DNA of 64,000 bases from an uncultured Christensenella sp. (GTDB lineage Bacteria; Bacillota; Clostridia; Christensenellales; CAG-917): NCBI GenBank assembly GCA_910577815.1, contig CAJTNO010000002.1, forward strand, positions 124,001-188,000, given 5' to 3'. The notes below the pieces were generated by a model. It had not been told where the DNA came from. It was given only the letters and a program-made list of their open reading frames with translations, and searched no databases. The position numbers were made by a program, and so were the translations under genes. Below, in pieces: positions 42,626-51,088 of this stretch (within the stretch, counting starts at the first letter, position 1; the number at the start of each line of letters is the position of its first letter).

Positions 42626-43015
42626 TTATTGCTTTTTCAGACAATTTGCACACACTCCGCTGAACATTACCTGCGCTCCCGAAATGGAGTTGCCGCAGCT
42701 GTCGGTTATTGACGATTCGAATATATCCTTGTTAATCATTACGTCAACCACGGCTCCGCATTTAGCGCAAGCAAGGTGCGCGTGCATTTCAAGCGTCTTA
42801 TCAAACACGGACGGGGCGTTCCCGACGGATACCTCCTGTATAACGCCATCTGCGGCAAGCCTCTTAAGGATACGATACACAGTGCCTAAGCTGATGTTTG
42901 GCAGCTCTGCCTTTGCCCTTCCGTAAATAGTTTCGGCAGTAGGATGGTCGCAAGAGGAAAGCACAATCCTCTCTACAACCTCTTTTTGAACTGTGTTTCT
43001 GTTCAATTCCGCCAT
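42626..43015 (-). CDS. perR: Fur family peroxide regulator, PerR-like
   Basis: 129 residues. Winged-helix part with HPTAETIYGRAK and ISLGTVYRILKRLAADG, then the dimer/metal domain with MHAHLACAKCGAVVDV and the second pair CANC near the C-terminus: two CxxC pairs for structural zinc. The spacing matches PerR rather than Zur or Fur, and the neighbour is a peroxide-scavenging rubrerythrin. A PerR-type box lies just after its own -10, so it probably represses itself and the rubrerythrin. Confidence 0.88.
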   Translation of the reverse strand: MAELNRNTVQKEVVERIVLSSCDHPTAETIYGRAKAELPNISLGTVYRILKRLAADGVIQEVSVGNAPSVFDKTLEMHAHLACAKCGAVVDVMINKDIFESSITDSCGNSISGAQVMFSGVCANCLKKQ

Positions 43016-43033
43016 ACAACCTCAAATATTTAT

Positions 43034-43048
43034 TGATAATTATTCTTA
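43034..43048. promoter_or_regulatory. PerR-type operator (7-1-7 box)
   Basis: TGATAAT-T-ATTCTTA, 11 of 14 arm positions fitting the known PerR consensus TTATAAT-n-ATTATAA. It is placed between the -10 (43057-43062) and the perR start, where bound repressor would block initiation. Confidence 0.65.
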
Positions 43049-43056
43049 TTATTGAT

Positions 43057-43085
43057 AGTATAATAGATTTTTAGGCATATGTCAA
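43057..43085 (-). promoter_or_regulatory. perR-rubrerythrin promoter
   Basis: Minus strand consensus TTGACA (43080-43085), 17 bp, TATACT (43057-43062). Confidence 0.8.
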
Positions 43086-43138
43086 TAGTAATTTATATAT
43101 TTGTTTGAGATAAGTTAAAAGGTTTAAATATTTAAATA

Positions 43139-43170
43139 AAAAGAGGCTCGCAATATTGCGAGCCTCTTTT
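43139..43170 (-). terminator. Terminator after rplL
   Basis: 16-bp perfect inverted repeat (43139-43154 with 43155-43170) with T-run, 17 bp after the rplL stop. It separates the ribosomal operon from perR and shows that rpoB does not follow rplL here. Confidence 0.92.
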
Positions 43171-43186
43171 ATCATAGCTTGTAAAG

Positions 43187-43558
43187 TTATTTGATTTCCG
43201 CAGTTGCGCCAACCTCTTTGAACTTTGCAACGAGAGCCTCCGCAGCGTCCTTGGGCATAGCCTCTTTAACAGTCTTGGGTGCGCCGTCAACAACGCCCTT
43301 TGCGTCAACAAGTCCGAGTCCGGTTGCGTCCTTAACAACCTTGATAACCTGAACCTTGTTGGGGCCGACCTCTTTGAGTACTACGTCAAATTCGGTCTTC
43401 TCTTCCTCTGCAGGTGCAGCCTCTGCCGCGCCGCCGACTACCGCAACGGGTGCAGCTGCGCTTACGCCGAACTCCTCCTCGAGCTGCTTAACAAACTCGT
43501 TGAGCTCAAGCACTGTCATACTTTTGATTTCTTCCATAAGTTTATTCAAATCTGCCAT
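43187..43558 (-). CDS. rplL: 50S ribosomal protein L7/L12
   Basis: 123 residues. N-terminal dimerisation region (LNKLMEEIKSMTVLELNEFVKQLEEEFG), Ala/Glu-rich hinge (about 36-52) and C-terminal factor-binding domain with KTEFDVVLKEVGPNKVQVIK and GLVDAKGVVDGAPK. Forms the stalk with L10. GGAG precedes ATG 43558. Last gene of the rpmG-secE-nusG-rplKAJL run. Confidence 0.98.
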   Translation of the reverse strand: MADLNKLMEEIKSMTVLELNEFVKQLEEEFGVSAAAPVAVVGGAAEAAPAEEEKTEFDVVLKEVGPNKVQVIKVVKDATGLGLVDAKGVVDGAPKTVKEAMPKDAAEALVAKFKEVGATAEIK

Positions 43559-43623
43559 TTTTGTTTTCTCCGTTAAATTATTTTTTTATTATGCCGATTT
43601 CTTCAGTCGACGTCTGATTCCGC

Positions 43624-44115
43624 TTAAGCCTTCGCCTCTGCGATTTTGCTCAGGCAACGCGCCAAGCTTGCGATAGGCGATTGCATACTGCCGAGCATCT
43701 TTGCAAGCAGAACTTCCTTTGCGGGGATGTCCGCTATTTGCTTCAAGCCTGCCTCGTCCATAAACTGACCTTCGACCATACCGCACTTAGTCTTCATTTT
43801 GTTGAGAGCTTTGATGTTCTTCATAATGAATTTTGCGGGGGCTACTGCGTCGGTGGATGAGAAGGCAACTGCCGTCGGTCCGTTGAGAGCCTCGTCAAAC
43901 TGAGTGTAACCCAATTCGTTGAAAGCAATCTTGACAAGACGGTTTTTGAGAACTGCGTAATCGATGCCGTTATCTCTGAGCTCTTTACGGAAAGCCGTAT
44001 CCTGAGCAACCGTAAGTCCCATATAATCGATGATTACAAGCGACTGAGCGGATGAGATTTTAGCTTTGATGTCCTCAACCTGTTGTTTCTTGGCTTCAAG
44101 AACTTGCTGGTTCAT
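43624..44115 (-). CDS. rplJ: 50S ribosomal protein L10
   Basis: 163 residues, with VLEAKKQQVEDIKAKI at the N-terminus, LVIIDYMGLTVAQDTAFRKE, VLKNRLVKIAF and the C-terminal helix that binds L7/L12. It is preceded by a 235-bp untranslated leader with an attenuator, the usual place for L10(L12)4 autoregulation. AGGAGG precedes ATG 44115. Confidence 0.98.
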   Translation of the reverse strand: MNQQVLEAKKQQVEDIKAKISSAQSLVIIDYMGLTVAQDTAFRKELRDNGIDYAVLKNRLVKIAFNELGYTQFDEALNGPTAVAFSSTDAVAPAKFIMKNIKALNKMKTKCGMVEGQFMDEAGLKQIADIPAKEVLLAKMLGSMQSPIASLARCLSKIAEAKA

Positions 44116-44280
44116 CTTTACCTCCTATGATAATTGCGGCTGAGCCGCATAAAAATAGCGTCATTCCACGAGAATAACGCTATGAAACCTTTAAAGTAAC
44201 TGCTGCGTATCCTCGGCAAGCACTACGTTTACGGCAAAAGCCACTTGCTGTCTTTGGAACGTATTTTATACTAATACATT
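44116..44280 (-). ncRNA. L10 leader (ribosomal protein autoregulatory RNA)
   Basis: The leader of rplJL holds TGCCGAGGAT, a sequence typical of Firmicute L10 leaders, followed by a terminator-type hairpin (44155-44166 with 44172-44183, T-run 44151-44155) and a small GCGGC/GCCGC hairpin (44136-44148) just before the ribosome site. L10 in complex with L12 binds such leaders and stops transcription. The exact left boundary and the kink-turn are not resolved by eye. Confidence 0.65.
44151..44183 (-). terminator. Attenuator hairpin in the rplJ leader
   Basis: 12-bp stem with one G-U pair (44155-44166 with 44172-44183) followed on the minus strand by TTTTT, about 35 nt before rplJ. Confidence 0.7.
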
Positions 44281-44350
44281 TTAAGTGTAATGTCAAACGA
44301 TTATCGGCATTTTGCACTCCGAAAATTACGGAGTGCAACGCCTGAATAAA

Positions 44351-45037
44351 TTACACCTTGTAAACCACCTTGATGCTCGGTCCCATCGTTGACGCGATGT
44401 AGATGGAGCGGAAGTACACGCCCTTTGCCGCCGCGGGCTTTGCCTTGAGCAGAGCGTCCATAAGCGTGTTGTAGTTTTCCGTGAGCTTTTCGACACCGAA
44501 GGAAGCCTTTCCGAAGGGAACGTGACAGATAGCCTGCTTGTCCACTCTGTACTCAACCTTACCTGCTTTGATGTCGTTGATAGCACGTGCGATATCCATA
44601 GTAACAGTGCCGGACTTGGGGTTAGGCATAAGTCCCTTGGGACCGAGCACCTTACCGAGACGACCGACAACGCCCATCATATCGGGAGTTGTTACGATAA
44701 CGTCGTAATCAAACCAGTTCTCCTGTTGGATTTTCTGTATCATCTCGTCGCCGCCGACAAAATCCGCGCCTGCCGCCTGAGCCTCGTCCGCCTTTGTGCC
44801 CTTGCAGATTGCAAGAACACGGACAGTTCTACCCGTTCCGTTAGGAAGAACGACTACGCCTCTGACCTGCTGGTCCGCGTGACGGGGGTCGATACCGAGT
44901 TTGACGTGCAATTCTATAGTTTCATCGAATTTGGACTTTGCAGTCTGCACCGCGAGCGCGATAGCTTCCGCGCCCTCATAGGTCTTGGTGCTGTCGATGA
45001 GTTTTTTCGAATCTACATAATTCTTACCGCGTTTCAT
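44351..45037 (-). CDS. rplA: 50S ribosomal protein L1
   Basis: 228 residues: MKRGKNYVDSKKLIDST-type start, ETIELHVKLGIDPRHADQQVRG, VVLPNGTGRTVRVLAICKG, LGPKGLMPNPKSGTV and the C-terminal MGPSIKV. Member of the L1 stalk and autogenous repressor of the rplKA mRNA. GAGGAGG precedes ATG 45037. Confidence 0.98.
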   Translation of the reverse strand: MKRGKNYVDSKKLIDSTKTYEGAEAIALAVQTAKSKFDETIELHVKLGIDPRHADQQVRGVVVLPNGTGRTVRVLAICKGTKADEAQAAGADFVGGDEMIQKIQQENWFDYDVIVTTPDMMGVVGRLGKVLGPKGLMPNPKSGTVTMDIARAINDIKAGKVEYRVDKQAICHVPFGKASFGVEKLTENYNTLMDALLKAKPAAAKGVYFRSIYIASTMGPSIKVVYKV

Positions 45038-45051
45038 ATACGTTCCTCCTC

Positions 45052-45477
45052 TTATTCCTCTACAAGTACGCCCATACTGCGCGCCGTACCTGCAATCATT
45101 CTCATAGCGGATTCAACGTTAGCCGCATTGAGGTCGGGCATTTTCTGGGTAGCAATTTCTTGCAGCTGAGCCTTGGTGAGCGTAGCCACCTTGGTTCTGT
45201 TGGGGACAGCCGAACCGCTTGTCAAGCCGCACGCTTTTTTGATAAGCACGGGCGCGGGAGGCGTCTTGAGAATAAACGTAAAGGAGTGGTCCTGATAAAT
45301 CGTAATGACGACAGGAATGATAAGTCCCGCGTCCTTGGCGGTTTTTTCATTGAACTCCTTGGTGAAACCTGCGATGTTGATGCCGTGAGGGCCGAGCGTA
45401 GAACCGACGGGAGGGCCGGGAGTAGCTTTGCCTGCGGGCAACTGCAATTTTACAACTGCTGTAATTTTCTTAGCCAT
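45052..45477 (-). CDS. rplK: 50S ribosomal protein L11
   Basis: 141 residues with VVKLQLPAGKATPGPPVGS (thiopeptide/23S contact helix), LGPHGINIAGFTKEFNEKT and KKACGLTSGSAVPN. CAGGAGG precedes ATG 45477. Preceded by a 150-bp leader with a probable L1 site. Confidence 0.98.
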   Translation of the reverse strand: MAKKITAVVKLQLPAGKATPGPPVGSTLGPHGINIAGFTKEFNEKTAKDAGLIIPVVITIYQDHSFTFILKTPPAPVLIKKACGLTSGSAVPNRTKVATLTKAQLQEIATQKMPDLNAANVESAMRMIAGTARSMGVLVEE

Positions 45478-45495
45478 AAATCCTCCTGACTAATT

Positions 45496-45551
45496 GTGGT
45501 TGTTGCGACGGCATAGAGTATTTACCGTCTCCCACCGCGTACCGAGTACGC
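45496..45551 (-). promoter_or_regulatory. Probable L1-binding autoregulatory site in the rplK leader
   Basis: Minus strand GGTGGGAGACGG is followed by CAACCAC, giving a GTGG/CCAC helix with an exposed GGGAG, the pattern of L1 operators in Firmicutes. Beside it is a 6-bp hairpin (45537-45542 with 45546-45551, CGA loop). Confidence 0.5.
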
Positions 45552-45628
45552 AAATATCCGCATAGCGGAACCCACTTGGGGTGAAATGCAAGACCGAAAG
45601 CGTCCTGCAAAGCGCATAAGCGCCGATG

Positions 45629-46168
45629 TCAGAGCTTTTCCACCTGAGCGAAATCAAGCTCCACGGGCGTGCTGCGCCCGAACATAGCAACGATAACTTT
45701 AACCTTCTGATGCTCGGCATTGATAGAATCCACAACACCGATAAAGTTTTCGAGCGCGCCGTTGATAATCTTTACGTCGTCGCCTTCCTTTATCTTGAAA
45801 TCCTCTATGCTTACAGCCTCAAGACCTATACGTCTGATTTCCTCATCCGTGAGCGGAATCGGACGGCCTGCCGAACCGACGAAGCTTGTAACTCCGCGAG
45901 GTCTGGTGACCATAAACCAAATATGGCTGGTGTATATCATCTTGATAAACACATAGCTTGGGAATTTCTTGCGTTGAATGACCTTTTTCTTGCCGTTTCT
46001 TTCGACTATATCATCCTCTACTGGAATTTTGATATCAAAGATATAATCGTGCAGATTGTTGTTTTCAATCATATTGCGAAGGTCGGTCTCAACTGAATTC
46101 TCATAACCGGAGTATGTGTGAATTACATACCATTTAGGTTGCTCTGCGGTTTTTTCGATGTTTTCCAT
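45629..46168 (-). CDS. nusG: Transcription termination/antitermination factor NusG
   Basis: 179 residues. NGN domain starting KWYVIHTYSGYENSVETDL with FPSYVFIKM, and a C-terminal KOW domain (IKEGDDVKIINGALENFIGV). It links RNA polymerase to ribosome or Rho. Follows secE by 9 bp; GGAGG precedes ATG 46168. Confidence 0.98.
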   Translation of the reverse strand: MENIEKTAEQPKWYVIHTYSGYENSVETDLRNMIENNNLHDYIFDIKIPVEDDIVERNGKKKVIQRKKFPSYVFIKMIYTSHIWFMVTRPRGVTSFVGSAGRPIPLTDEEIRRIGLEAVSIEDFKIKEGDDVKIINGALENFIGVVDSINAEHQKVKVIVAMFGRSTPVELDFAQVEKL

Positions 46169-46177
46169 AAAGCCTCC

Positions 46178-46528
46178 TTAAATAAATATGGTAGTCCACT
46201 TACCGTTAGAGATAAGACCGAGCAAACCCGACAACACGTAGTCGATTCCAAAAAGCGCAATGAAGAAAAGCACTACGACAACTAAAACGACCGCCGTATT
46301 TTTAACGACGTCCTTTCCGTTTGTCCAGCTAACCTTTTTAAGCTCCGAAAAAACACCCTTGAGCCCTTTTCCCATTCTCTTGAAAATATTGGGCTTTTCC
46401 GAGTTTTTCTTTACGGTCTTTTTGGGCTTTTTAGGCGCGGGAGTCGAATCGACGTTAACTGCGGCTCTATCCTGCTGTTTCATCGTTTCAACGCTCTGGT
46501 TTGCGTTTTTAGGCTTTTTGTTTGCCAT
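46178..46528 (-). CDS. secE: Preprotein translocase subunit SecE with a basic N-terminal extension
   Basis: 116 residues from ATG 46528 (GGAGAGG upstream). The conserved C-terminal SecE part begins about residue 50 (MGKGLKGVFSELKKVSW) with one membrane helix (NTAVVLVVVVLFFIALFGIDYVLSG). Before it stands a Lys/Pro/Asn-rich region of about 50 residues (APKKPKKTVKKNS), longer than the usual clostridial SecE of 60-80 residues. Confidence 0.93.
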   Translation of the reverse strand: MANKKPKNANQSVETMKQQDRAAVNVDSTPAPKKPKKTVKKNSEKPNIFKRMGKGLKGVFSELKKVSWTNGKDVVKNTAVVLVVVVLFFIALFGIDYVLSGLLGLISNGKWTTIFI

Positions 46529-46544
46529 ATAGCCTCTCCTTTGC

Positions 46545-46709
46545 TTACTTTGTTTCTCTGTGCAAGGTGTGCTTTTTACAGAATCTGCAATACTTCTCCA
46601 ACTCCATTCTGTCGGGATGTTTTTGCTTGTTTTTAGTAAGGTTGTAATTGCGCTGTTTGCAGTCCGTGCAGGCAAGCGTAATCTTAACCCTCGCTCCTTT
46701 CTGAGCCAT
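46545..46709 (-). CDS. rpmG: 50S ribosomal protein L33
   Basis: 54 residues from ATG 46709 (AAAGGAGG upstream). VKITLACTDCKQRNY and EKYCRFCKKHTLHRETK give two CxxC pairs, so this is the zinc-binding (C+) form. Confidence 0.96.
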   Translation of the reverse strand: MAQKGARVKITLACTDCKQRNYNLTKNKQKHPDRMELEKYCRFCKKHTLHRETK

Positions 46710-46742
46710 AATAGCCTCCTTTAGTTCTATCAATATGACACC

Positions 46743-46767
46743 CTACACGGCGTGTTACGCCGTGTAG
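46743..46767. repeat. Perfect 10-bp inverted repeat between tuf and rpmG
   Basis: CTACACGGCG / CGCCGTGTAG with a 5-nt loop (46743-46752 with 46758-46767). No T-run on the minus strand, so it is not a standard terminator; it may stabilise the tuf 3' end or act as a processing site. Confidence 0.6.
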
Positions 46768-46796
46768 AGCATACGTCTATATTTTATTGAAAGAAC

Positions 46797-48002
46797 TTAT
46801 TCGATAATCTTTGCAACAACACCGGAACCGACCGTTCTGCCGCCCTCACGGATAGCGAAGCGGAGACCTTCCTCAATCGCGATAGGAGTGATAAGCGTGA
46901 TTTCCATATCGATGTGGTCGCCGGGCATAACCATCTCAACGCCCGCGGGGAGCTTGATGGAGCCGGTAACGTCCGTTGTTCTGAAATAGAACTGAGGACG
47001 GTAACCATCGAAGAAAGGAGTATGACGGCCACCCTCGTCCTTTGTCAGAACGTAGACCTGGCTGGTGAAGTGAGTGTGGGGATGAATTGTGCCGGGCTTA
47101 GCCAGAACCTGACCGCGCTCGATTTCGCTTCTCTGAATACCGCGGAGAAGTGCGCCGATGTTGTCGCCGCCCTCTGCGTAGTCGAGGAGCTTACGGAACA
47201 TTTCGATACCCGTAACGGTTGTTTCCTTCTTTTCGGTGGACAGACCGACGATTTCGACCTTGTCGCCCATTTTCAAAGTACCGCGCTCAACTCTGCCGGT
47301 TGCAACTGTTCCGCGGCCGGTGATGGTGAATACGTCCTCGACAGGCATAAGGAAGGGCTTGTCGGTATCACGCTCGGGGTCGGGAATGTAAGAATCGATT
47401 GCGTCAAGCAGCTCTTTGATGGGTTTGAATGCCGCGCTGCCCCAATCTCCTGCAAGACCTGCTTCCATAGCCTTCAAAGCAGAACCGCGGATGATGGGAG
47501 TATCGTCTCCGGGGAAGCCGTACTCGGAAAGAAGCTCGCGAACTTCCATTTCAACAAGCTCGAGAAGCTCTTCGTCGTCAACCTGGTCGGTCTTGTTGAG
47601 GAAGACGAGAATGTAGGGAACACCAACCTGACGTGCGAGAAGGATGTGCTCGCGAGTCTGAGGCATAGGACCGTCGGATGCGGCGCAAACGAGGATAGCT
47701 CCGTCCATCTGTGCAGCACCGGTAATCATATTTTTAACATAGTCGGCGTGTCCGGGGCAGTCAACGTGAGCATAGTGACGCTTTTCGGTCTCGTACTCAA
47801 CGTGAGCGGTGTTTATCGTGATTCCTCTTGCTTTCTCTTCCGGAGCTTTATCGATTTCGTCATACTTCATCTCTTGAGCTTTGCCCTGAGACGCGCTGTA
47901 CATCGTGATAGCTGCGGTAAGAGTGGTCTTGCCGTGGTCAACGTGGCCGATAGTACCAATGTTAACGTGCGGCTTAGTTCTTTCAAACTTTGCTTTTGCC
48001 AT
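46797..48002 (-). CDS. tuf: Elongation factor Tu
   Basis: 401 residues from ATG 48002 (GGAGG upstream). G1 GHVDHGKTTLT, switch I EEKARGITI, G3 DCPGHADYVK, G4 NKTDQVDD, then domains II and III. Delivers aminoacyl-tRNA to the ribosome. 57 bp downstream of fusA. Confidence 0.99.
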   Translation of the reverse strand: MAKAKFERTKPHVNIGTIGHVDHGKTTLTAAITMYSASQGKAQEMKYDEIDKAPEEKARGITINTAHVEYETEKRHYAHVDCPGHADYVKNMITGAAQMDGAILVCAASDGPMPQTREHILLARQVGVPYILVFLNKTDQVDDEELLELVEMEVRELLSEYGFPGDDTPIIRGSALKAMEAGLAGDWGSAAFKPIKELLDAIDSYIPDPERDTDKPFLMPVEDVFTITGRGTVATGRVERGTLKMGDKVEIVGLSTEKKETTVTGIEMFRKLLDYAEGGDNIGALLRGIQRSEIERGQVLAKPGTIHPHTHFTSQVYVLTKDEGGRHTPFFDGYRPQFYFRTTDVTGSIKLPAGVEMVMPGDHIDMEITLITPIAIEEGLRFAIREGGRTVGSGVVAKIIE

Positions 48003-48059
48003 AATAAATTCCTCCAATAAGAATTTTGTTTTTATTATCCTGAAATGATTTTGCAATCA

Positions 48060-50150
48060 TTATTTGGAATCTTTTTTGTCGCCGATAACCTTCTCCGCCA
48101 CACTCTTAGGCACTGTGGCATAGTGGTCGAACAGCATTGTGAAGTTAGCTCTGCCCTGCGTAGTGCTGCGCAAGGACGTCGCGTAGCCGAACATTTCGGA
48201 AAGCGGCACGTCGCAATCTACAACCTGCGCTCCGCTTCTGGGCTCGATACCCTTGACCTGACCGCGTCTTGAGGTAAGGTTGTTCATAACGTCGCCGAGA
48301 TAATCGTCGGGAGTTACAACCTCCACCTTCATAATAGGCTCGAGCAGGGTCGGACCCGCCTTTGCAACCGCCTCCTTAAAGGCGAGAGAGCCGGCAATCT
48401 TAAACGCCATTTCCGAGCTGTCAACCTCGTGCATACTTCCGTCGACAAGAGTTACCTTGAAATCGACGCACTCGTAGCCCGCAAGTATACCGCTCTGAGC
48501 AGCCTCCTTGATGCCTTCCCAAGCCGCGTTGGCATATTCCTTGTTTACGGCGCCGCCGACAATCTTGTTTTCCATCTCCAGACCGCCCGCGGGGTTCGGC
48601 TCCATATTGATGATGATACGACCGAACTGACCGTGACCGCCCGACTGACGTACGAACTTGCCCTCGATGTTGCTGACGGGCTTTGTGATAGTCTCGCGGT
48701 AGCTGACCTGAGGCGCGCCCACGTTAAGCTCAACCTTGAACTCTCTGAGCATTCTGTCAATCATAATATCGAGGTGCAGCTCGCCCATACCTGCGATAAT
48801 GGTCTGTCCCGTTTCCTTATCGGTATAAGCCTTAAACGTCGGGTCCTCCTCGGCAAGCTTGATGATTGCCATATTCATCTTTTCCTGAGAAGCCTTTGAC
48901 TTAGGCTCTATGGCAACCTTGATAACAGGCTCGGGGAATACGAGGTTTTCAAGCACTATCTGATTTTCCTTTGAGGAAAGCGTGTCGCCCGTGGTACTCT
49001 TTTTAAGACCGATAACGGCAACTATGTCGCCCGCGTATGCAACGTCGATATCCTCGCGGTTATCCGCATTCATACGCATAATACGACCGATACGCTCGGT
49101 TTCGCCCTTTACGGTGTTGTACACGGTCGAGCCGGTAGTGAGCGAACCGGAATATATACGGATAAAGGAAAGCTTTCCGACAAATTCGTCCGTGAGTATC
49201 TTGAACACGAGAGCGCTGAACGGCTCCTTATCGCTGGGATGACGAAGCTCGGTCTGACCAGACTTGGGATTTGTACCCTCGATGCTCGCAACGTCCGTAG
49301 GAGCGGGAAGGAAATCCACAACCGCGTCAAGCATAAGCTGAACGCCCGTATTCTTGTACGAGCTTCCGCACAGTACGGGGTTTAACCTCATCTCGATAGT
49401 ACCCTTGCGGATAGCCTTCTTAATCTGCTCGAGGGATATGGAATCGTAATCCTCCATAATGAGCTTCTCAAAGATATCCTCGTCGAAGTCCGCGGCAGCC
49501 TCGAGAACCTTAATACGGTACTCGTCCGCCTGCGCCTTGTAAGCGGCGGGAATTTCGGCAGTGGTCATCGTAACGCCCTTGTCCTTCTGGTCGAAATAGA
49601 CAGCCTGCATATTGAGCAGGTCTATAACGCCCTCGAAATCGGACTCCTTGCCGATAGGCAGGGTGATGGGCACTGCGTTTGCGCCGAGTCTTTCTCTCAT
49701 CATATTTACGGCGTTGAAGAAATCCGCGCCGTTTATATCCATCTTGTTTACGAAGGCTATTCTGGGAACCTTATAGGTATTTGCCTGACGCCATACGTTT
49801 TCGGACTGAGGCTCAACGCCGCCCTTGGCGCAGAAAACCGCAACGGCTCCGTCGAGTACTCTCAGGCTGCGCTCGACCTCTACGGTAAAGTCCACGTGTC
49901 CGGGAGTATCGATAATGTTAATCTGATGCTCCCTCCATACGGCAGTGGTCGCGGCGGAGGTAATTGTAATACCTCTTTCGCGCTCCTGCTCCATATAGTC
50001 CATAGTAGCCGAACCGTCGTGAGTTTCACCGAGCTTTCTGTTTACGCCGGTATAAAAGAGTATTCGCTCGGTAGTGGTAGTCTTACCGGCGTCGATGTGA
50101 GCCATAATGCCGATATTTCTGACCATTTCAAGAGCATATTTCTTTCCCAT
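48060..50150 (-). CDS. fusA: Elongation factor G
   Basis: 696 residues. GTPase motifs AHIDAGKTTTTERIL, RERGITITSAA, DTPGHVDF, NKMD; domain IV with VRQSGGHGQFG, and C-terminal YATSLRSTTQGRANFTM. Catalyses translocation. GGTGG precedes ATG 50150; 3 bp after rpsG. Confidence 0.99.
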   Translation of the reverse strand: MGKKYALEMVRNIGIMAHIDAGKTTTTERILFYTGVNRKLGETHDGSATMDYMEQERERGITITSAATTAVWREHQINIIDTPGHVDFTVEVERSLRVLDGAVAVFCAKGGVEPQSENVWRQANTYKVPRIAFVNKMDINGADFFNAVNMMRERLGANAVPITLPIGKESDFEGVIDLLNMQAVYFDQKDKGVTMTTAEIPAAYKAQADEYRIKVLEAAADFDEDIFEKLIMEDYDSISLEQIKKAIRKGTIEMRLNPVLCGSSYKNTGVQLMLDAVVDFLPAPTDVASIEGTNPKSGQTELRHPSDKEPFSALVFKILTDEFVGKLSFIRIYSGSLTTGSTVYNTVKGETERIGRIMRMNADNREDIDVAYAGDIVAVIGLKKSTTGDTLSSKENQIVLENLVFPEPVIKVAIEPKSKASQEKMNMAIIKLAEEDPTFKAYTDKETGQTIIAGMGELHLDIMIDRMLREFKVELNVGAPQVSYRETITKPVSNIEGKFVRQSGGHGQFGRIIINMEPNPAGGLEMENKIVGGAVNKEYANAAWEGIKEAAQSGILAGYECVDFKVTLVDGSMHEVDSSEMAFKIAGSLAFKEAVAKAGPTLLEPIMKVEVVTPDDYLGDVMNNLTSRRGQVKGIEPRSGAQVVDCDVPLSEMFGYATSLRSTTQGRANFTMLFDHYATVPKSVAEKVIGDKKDSK

Positions 50151-50153
50151 AAA

Positions 50154-50624
50154 TTACCACCTATAGTGTGCAAACGCCTTGTTTGCTTCAGCCGCACGGT
50201 GCATTTCGTCCTTTCTCTTGACTGCGCCGCCGGTAAGATTGAACGCGTCCATAAGCTCGCCCGCGAGTCTCTGGTCCATAGTCTTTTCGCCTCTCTTTCT
50301 TGCAAAGGTTACAATCCAACGTATGGCGAGAGTCTGTCTGCGCTCGGGACGGATTTCCATAGGCACCTGGTAGGTCGAACCGCCTACGCGTCTTGCCTTG
50401 ACCTCGAGCAAAGGCATTGCATTTTCAAGAGCCTTGGTAAATATCTCCATAGGCTGCTGCCCGAGTTTTTGTGATGCTATATCAAAAGCCGAATAAACGA
50501 TAGTTTGAGCGGTACCCTTCTTACCGTCCAGCATAATCTGGTTGATGAGCTTGGTCACAACCTTGCTGTTATAGATAGGGTCCGGCAAAACGTCTCTTTT
50601 CGGCACGCCGCTTCTTCTTGGCAT
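50154..50624 (-). CDS. rpsG: 30S ribosomal protein S7
   Basis: 156 residues, with RRSGVPKRDVLPDPIYNSK at the N-terminus, LVTKLINQIMLDGKKGTAQ-like helix, MPLLEVKARRVGGSTYQVP and the C-terminal KRKDEMHRAAEANKAFAH. AGGAGG precedes ATG 50624. Confidence 0.99.
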   Translation of the reverse strand: MPRRSGVPKRDVLPDPIYNSKVVTKLINQIMLDGKKGTAQTIVYSAFDIASQKLGQQPMEIFTKALENAMPLLEVKARRVGGSTYQVPMEIRPERRQTLAIRWIVTFARKRGEKTMDQRLAGELMDAFNLTGGAVKRKDEMHRAAEANKAFAHYRW

Positions 50625-50661
50625 ATTGTCCTCCTAAAATTTAGATTTTACATTCGAAAAA

Positions 50662-51036
50662 TTATTTTTTGGGGCGTTTTGCACCATACTTAGACCTTGC
50701 CTGTCCGCGCTTTGCAACGCCGGCAGTATCAAGAGCGCCGCGTATGATATGGTAACGCACACCGGGCAGGTCCTTCACACGGCCGCCACGAATCAGAACC
50801 ACGCTGTGCTCCTGAAGATTGTGACCTTCGCCGGGAATATAAACAGTACCCTCCATACCGTTGACAAGGCGCACTCTTGCGATTTTACGCAACGCCGAGT
50901 TCGGCTTCTTGGGGGATGTAGTCGTAACGCTGAGGCATATGCCGCGCTTTTGCGGACACTGCTCCATTATAGGCGTCAGCGATTTCTTGACCTGTTTTTC
51001 TCTGCCCTTTCTAATCAATTGATTGATGGTTGGCAT
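50662..51036 (-). CDS. rpsL: 30S ribosomal protein S12
   Basis: 124 residues with CPQKRGICLSVTTTSPKKP, NSALRKIARVRL, IPGEGHNLQEHSVVLIRGG and RVKDLPGVRYHIIRG. The two decoding-centre lysines (PKKPNS and RVKDLPG) are the streptomycin-sensitive type. AGGAGG precedes ATG 51036. Confidence 0.99.
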   Translation of the reverse strand: MPTINQLIRKGREKQVKKSLTPIMEQCPQKRGICLSVTTTSPKKPNSALRKIARVRLVNGMEGTVYIPGEGHNLQEHSVVLIRGGRVKDLPGVRYHIIRGALDTAGVAKRGQARSKYGAKRPKK

Positions 51037-51088
51037 TCTTAGTCCTCCTACTATGATTTTCGAACGTACCGCAACCCAACGGTGCAGT

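Noticed and set aside
46914..48020. 368-codon plus-strand frame opposite tuf
   Set aside because: Biased codon use in highly expressed genes often opens the antisense frame; EF-Tu on the minus strand is certain.
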